From NCBI GenBank assembly GCA_025175895.1, contig CM045993.1, positions 55,060,621-55,124,620 on the forward strand: a DNA stretch of 64,000 nucleotides, written 5' to 3'. This document shows positions 60,501-64,000 of the stretch, one piece after another. The stretch comes from Wurfbainia villosa. Taxonomy: Eukaryota; Streptophyta; Magnoliopsida; Zingiberales; Zingiberaceae. Under the pieces are notes generated by a model that saw only the letters and a program-made list of their open reading frames with translations, was not told the origin of the DNA and did no database searches. A program made the translations under genes and the position numbers. The first letter of the stretch is position 1. The number at the start of each line of letters is the position of its first letter.

Positions 60501-60835
60501 TCGACAATTCTCCTCTCCAATTGCTAAGTTTGCCGAAAGTTCCACCTCTGGCTTGAAAGTCCCACCACAGTGACACCGTGGACAAGCTGTTCGCGTGAGA
60601 AAACAAGCTGAGATGGACGAGATCAACTAAAACCAGCAAAGAATCGTGCCCTAACCTTGCTCCGACGGCCACCGTGATATCCGTGGCACCAGCTCTCTAT
60701 CGTGGCGATAACGTTGCTGATTAGCTCACACGAAGAGGTCGATGAGAGCCGGAGAAGAAGAATCGAGCTGCCCTATAGCCGGATCTTCCACCGAGAACGG
60801 CTTCGGCAGCAGCGAGGAGATGGGAAGGCAAGAGG
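57515..60835 (-). repeat. G1 5' LTR, truncated
   Basis: Starts TGTCACGCCCCAAGAGTATG and follows the 3' LTR closely to GGGAAGGCAAGAGG, where a new LTR-like start interrupts it. The last about 500 bp of the LTR (compare 39140-39643) are missing from the window. Confidence 0.88.
58893..59138. repeat. Dimeric hairpin array in G1 5' LTR
   Basis: Counterpart of 37176-37422: six hairpins with the same two alternating linkers. One unit reads ACTTTTTATCTTGTAAAGAGT, in which both arms differ from the consensus and can still pair, one pair as a wobble. Confidence 0.88.
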
Positions 60836-61514
60836 TGTCATGCCCACCCTTTTTCCAAGGGTCGGGGGGGGGGGGGGGGCGGCGCGTGACGCGACCGTAC
60901 ATACATATATCGTACTACGTATAGCGGAAGACTTTAGATGTATTTTTTTTTCTTTTCTTTTAAACATAAACAAGCATTGACATATGTAGATACTTCTTCT
61001 TAACATAGAACATGCATCATAATATATATAGATACTTCTTCTTAACATAGGGCATGCATCATAACATATATAGATACTTCTTCTTAACATAGTCCATAAA
61101 CATCATCATCATAAGGGGACATAAATAAGGACATCCATAAACGTCATCATCATAGGGAAACATATATATAAGGACATAACGGATCTTCTCCACCATGCCA
61201 CTACCACATACATTTGGCCCCTCCTGCTGCTCCCTTTAGTTTATCCATCCCTTACTCTTATCTGCAGTACGAGGGAAAGATAAACTATAAGAACATAGGC
61301 TTAGTAAGATCCTGTTATACTCACAAAAAACATACATCGACATTAATCATGGCATGTAACATTCATAACATATAAGCAACATAACATGTAACATACATGA
61401 CGTAAGCAACTTAACATGTAGCATAAGTAACATAAGTAAACATAACATGTATCATCCATAACATAGCAGCATAACATGTATCATCTATAACATAGCAGCA
61501 TATCATGTAAATAT
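60836..61514. repeat. LTR-like fragment of unknown family
   Basis: Begins TGTCATGCCCACCC, as gypsy LTRs in this window do, exactly where G1 LTR similarity stops. It includes a run of 17 G near 60867-60883, a minisatellite and AACATGTA-rich text. It ends at the M4 LTR start. No partner or coding part is visible. Confidence 0.45.
60981..61092. repeat. About 42-bp minisatellite, near 3 units
   Basis: Units of TAGATACTTCTTCTTAACAT followed by AGRRCATGCATCATAAYATATA. It translates as spurious repeated peptides on the minus strand. Confidence 0.85.
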
Positions 61515-62690
61515 TGTTGGGAGATCGATTGGCCGGCTAGAGGGGGGTGAATAGCCCTCGTTCGTTGGATGTCGGTATTTGCTCGTCTACAAAACTAATT
61601 AGCGCAAGCGGAAGACTAATAAAGACAAGCAAATAGAAATTACAAGAAAGCAAACGCTAACGAGAAGATGTAACGTGGTTCATGGCTACGCCGCTAATCC
61701 ACGATCCCGATTCATCCGAGGTGAATCACTCCTTCAAAGCCAATCCAATATTGGTCTCTCCTTTGCACCAAGCTAGGTGGAGGTAACCTTTACAACCAAG
61801 ATCACTCTTCTACAATGGAATGAAGATTAAAGCAAGTAGAAGAGTGGAAAAACGTTTAGGGCACTTTGGGAGTAGTTGGGCGTTCAAGCATTTACCCCCC
61901 AAAACCCCAACCCTTTCCTTTTTATAGAGGAAGAGGGTTTCTTCCCGTTGACATAGGATCAGTCGACTGATGGCACCCATCAGTCGACTGGTCCCGTAGC
62001 CGTTGCCCAATAACGGCCGCTTTCCACGTTGGATACCATCCAACGATCGACATCACGATCGATGGCACCATCGATCGGACCGGTGCTTGATCGACCGAGT
62101 GCCCCGAATCGACTCCATTCTGCGCAGCACGCGTGCCGGGCCGATCGCTTTCCCGCGGGCAATGATCACTGCCGACTTCGATACCAGTCGATCAACCCAT
62201 CGACTCAGAGCAGTCGACTGCCATGACATGGCAGTCGACTGGTGTCGGGAAAAACCCATCCGACACTTGGCCAAATGGCCAAGTTTCACCTAAGAGCTAC
62301 CCTTCCCGGGTTACAATCGCTCACTCTCATCTCTCGGAGTCCCTCGCCTTCGAAGTTCTCTTCGTTCTCGGCCACGTCCCTCGGCAGCATCAGGCGCACG
62401 GCTCTGCAATGCTCCTTCGCGTCTCTTGCCTCGAAGTCTACTTCCTCCGGCTTCACTCCAAGCTTCTCGTCCGGCGGTCCCTCGGATGCTCCAAGCGCAC
62501 GGCTTCCGCAAAGCAATCCTTCACCGACTCAAGGCCCGAGTGATGAGTTGGTGAAACTCGCCATGGCTCCATGTGCGAATTACTAAGTCCTGCACGACTT
62601 CAACGCACATATCAAATCAACAATACCAACCTAACTTAAACCCTTTGCCACACCATCAAAACCATATCACGGCAAGAGATTGCCCTAACA
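61515..62690 (-). repeat. M4 3' LTR (copia, SIRE-like)
   Basis: 1176 bp from TGTTGGGAGATCG to TTGCCCTAACA, with GGGGGGTGAATAG near the start. A minus-strand TATA (CTATAAAAAGG) is at about 61917-61927. Upstream of it in the sense direction are an ATCAGTCGACTGAT palindrome (61958-61971) and further cores at 61981, 62211 (GCAGTCGACTGC, 62210-62221) and 62232. GC-rich frames at 62220-62590 are not supported as genes. Confidence 0.88.
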
Positions 62691-62711
62691 ATCTCCCCCT
62701 TTTTGATGTGT
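62691..62711 (-). other. M4 polypurine tract
   Basis: Minus strand CACATCAAAAAGGGGGAGAT precedes the LTR start TGTTAGGGC. It shows that the LTR on its left is the 3' LTR. Confidence 0.85.
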
Positions 62712-64000
62712 GGCAATCCGTTTAAGTTAGGTAAATCATTTGATATAAATTTTTAAGGAAAGAAAGCATATAAACATAATCATGATATAGCAACATGCAA
62801 CTCCCCCTTAATCCATGAAACTCTATATGTAAATTTCTCTCTATTATAAATTTCTCCTCCTTTTATAATTAACTTAAACATAATATTTTCTCCCCCTTTG
62901 ACACCATCAAAAAGATTATCACTAAGTTAAAAACACATGACATCAAGTCTAAATAGAACGAAAATACCACAAGTTGATTTAAAATTCGGAATTCAGCCTT
63001 TTAATGCGATATTCAGCCATCATCGGCGGTTCGGATACCGGACCGGCACGTGAATTCGGGATTTTCGATTTTGATCAATTTAAATGCATTAAAAATTCCA
63101 GAAAATTCAAAAAATCATAAAATTTGGGGAACACATTTCTTTCAAGTATATCTATCAGTGAAAAATATGTTTTCATGAAAAATCATTATATTTCCATGTA
63201 TTTGCCAAAAATCCAAAAGCTTTAAAAACTACTAGGTTTTTGATCATAAGAGTATCCATTTTAACACCTAGTCTTGCATCCAATTGTTTCAAAACATGAA
63301 TGCATATATTTTAAAGTAAGAAATTGTTTTGAAAACATATGAAATATCCAACCATGATCTTTGGGCAATATGCCTATGAATTAAACATAAGCCTTCCCCA
63401 TGATTGGTCTATTATTGCTATTTTGATACTTTAAATGACCATCTAAATGCCATAGGCATTAGTGAACATTTGTATCATCCTAACATCTCACTCATGCTAA
63501 GTTTTCAATCAAGGTAGCCTATGGTGAGTGTGAGATGCATCCTAGGGGGTATTTGTGCATACTTAACCAATATATTCATGCAATTCTATCAAGGTTAAGT
63601 ATCAACCTAATAATCCTCATGACCATAAAGACATATATGAATGAATTCTATATCATGATCATGAAACTCATGTCTTTATCAAATTATAATCATGCATTAG
63701 GTATTATATGATGATAATAAACAAAGTATTACCTAAAGCATGATTCAAACCTATTTCTTATGATAACGTGCCAAATAAAAAAAAATAAATCATGATTGTA
63801 AATATACATAGGAATTACATCAATCATCATGATTTAAGCATTATTATCTATTTATGGGTACGTTATCATCACCCAACACTATCTAAAAAATGTTGTCCCG
63901 TCATCCTAAGTCAACCAAAATATGATATAGATTAATTCCATGTGGTTGACTACCCTAGGGTTATTCTAACCCTTAAGGATGGATTTTGGAACCCAAAATA
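62712..64000 (-). other. M4 interior, 3' spacer, runs off the window
   Basis: AT-rich with no convincing coding frame. Its style and short phrases (ACATACATCAAAAAG-like text, repeated ATCATGA and TATGCATTAG motifs) resemble the M1 and M2 spacers, but it is not clearly collinear by eye. Coding parts would be beyond 64000. Confidence 0.6.

Larger units (their letters stand above)
35758..60835 (-). mobile_element. G1: chromodomain Ty3/gypsy retrotransposon (Tekay-type), nested
   Basis: The 3' LTR (35758-39643) and the 5' LTR (57515-60835, cut at its outer end) enclose an interior that sums to about 4.6 kb once S and Q are removed. Visible on the minus strand: gag zinc motifs, RT, RNase H traces, integrase, and an integrase tail with a chromodomain. 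The long LTRs and chromodomain fit the Tekay/Del group of chromoviruses, which often target heterochromatin. Many LTR differences are C/T or G/A, as expected for decay of methylated cytosine. Confidence 0.85.

Noticed and set aside
62220..62590. GC-rich overlapping frames possibly coding for a host protein
   Set aside because: Open on both strands, inside an LTR with TG/CA ends and a PPT, and without recognisable motifs.
1..64000. tRNA genes matching the initiator Met-tRNA
   Set aside because: All matches are short PBS complements next to LTR ends; no cloverleaf could be made out.

Overview
This window looks like nuclear, gene-free heterochromatin of a large-genome flowering plant. Every open reading frame that can be recognised belongs to an LTR retrotransposon. 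No host gene, tRNA, rRNA or CRISPR array was found. The primer-binding sites all match plant initiator Met-tRNA (TGGTATCAGAGC). The families seen are Ty1/copia and Ty3/gypsy, including a chromodomain gypsy element. A monocot is plausible but cannot be shown from this sequence, and all coding copies are broken.

Layout. (1) 1-4104: 3' part of a minus-strand gag-only copia-like element (called M1 here), followed by a fragment of a plus-sense LTR. (2) 4105-20995: a second minus-strand gag-only element (M2). Its 3' LTR was split by a plus-strand copia element P1 (4166-14408, TSD CCCTT). The P1 5' LTR in turn holds a solo LTR of the M family (5418-6847, TSD CAACC). A further solo LTR (16340-17431, TSD ACTAT) sits in the M2 spacer. 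(3) 20996-24727: a third minus-strand copia element of SIRE-like type (M3), with gag, a 29-30 bp repeat array as leader, a PBS and its 5' LTR. (4) 24728-34948: a plus-strand gypsy gag of Tat-like type, cut in two by the copia element P2 (24979-34131, TSD GGTTT). The P2 3' LTR contains a solo LTR of its own family (30417-32671, TSD CCCAT). (5) 34949-35757: two truncated LTR pieces. (6) 35758-60835: a minus-strand chromodomain gypsy element of Tekay type (G1) with LTRs of about 3.9 kb. It was interrupted by a solo copia LTR S (40224-50165, TSD CATCC), itself split by copia P3 (41162-49403, TSD TAGAC), and by a plus-strand SIRE-like copia element Q (52142-55429). (7) 60836-64000: an LTR-like fragment and then the 3' LTR and 3' spacer of another minus-strand copia element (M4), which runs off the window.

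How the parts relate. Target-site duplications give a relative order of insertion. P1, P2, P3 and the solo LTR at 30417 belong to one family. Its gag-protease-integrase-RT-RNaseH order is clear in P1. P2 has lost gag to mid-integrase, and P3 has lost the end of integrase and the start of RT. M1 and M2 encode only Gag and must have depended on another element for enzymes.

Most worth a second look: (a) perfect 14-20 bp palindromes centred on CAGTCGACTG in the LTRs of several families, mostly just upstream of a TATA box, whose flanking arms differ between families but stay symmetric; (b) a deletion in Q whose breakpoint falls on that same core; (c) 27-bp arrays directly upstream of the TATA box in every P-family LTR; (d) hairpin arrays in the G1 LTRs with paired changes in both arms; (e) the gag-only M family.
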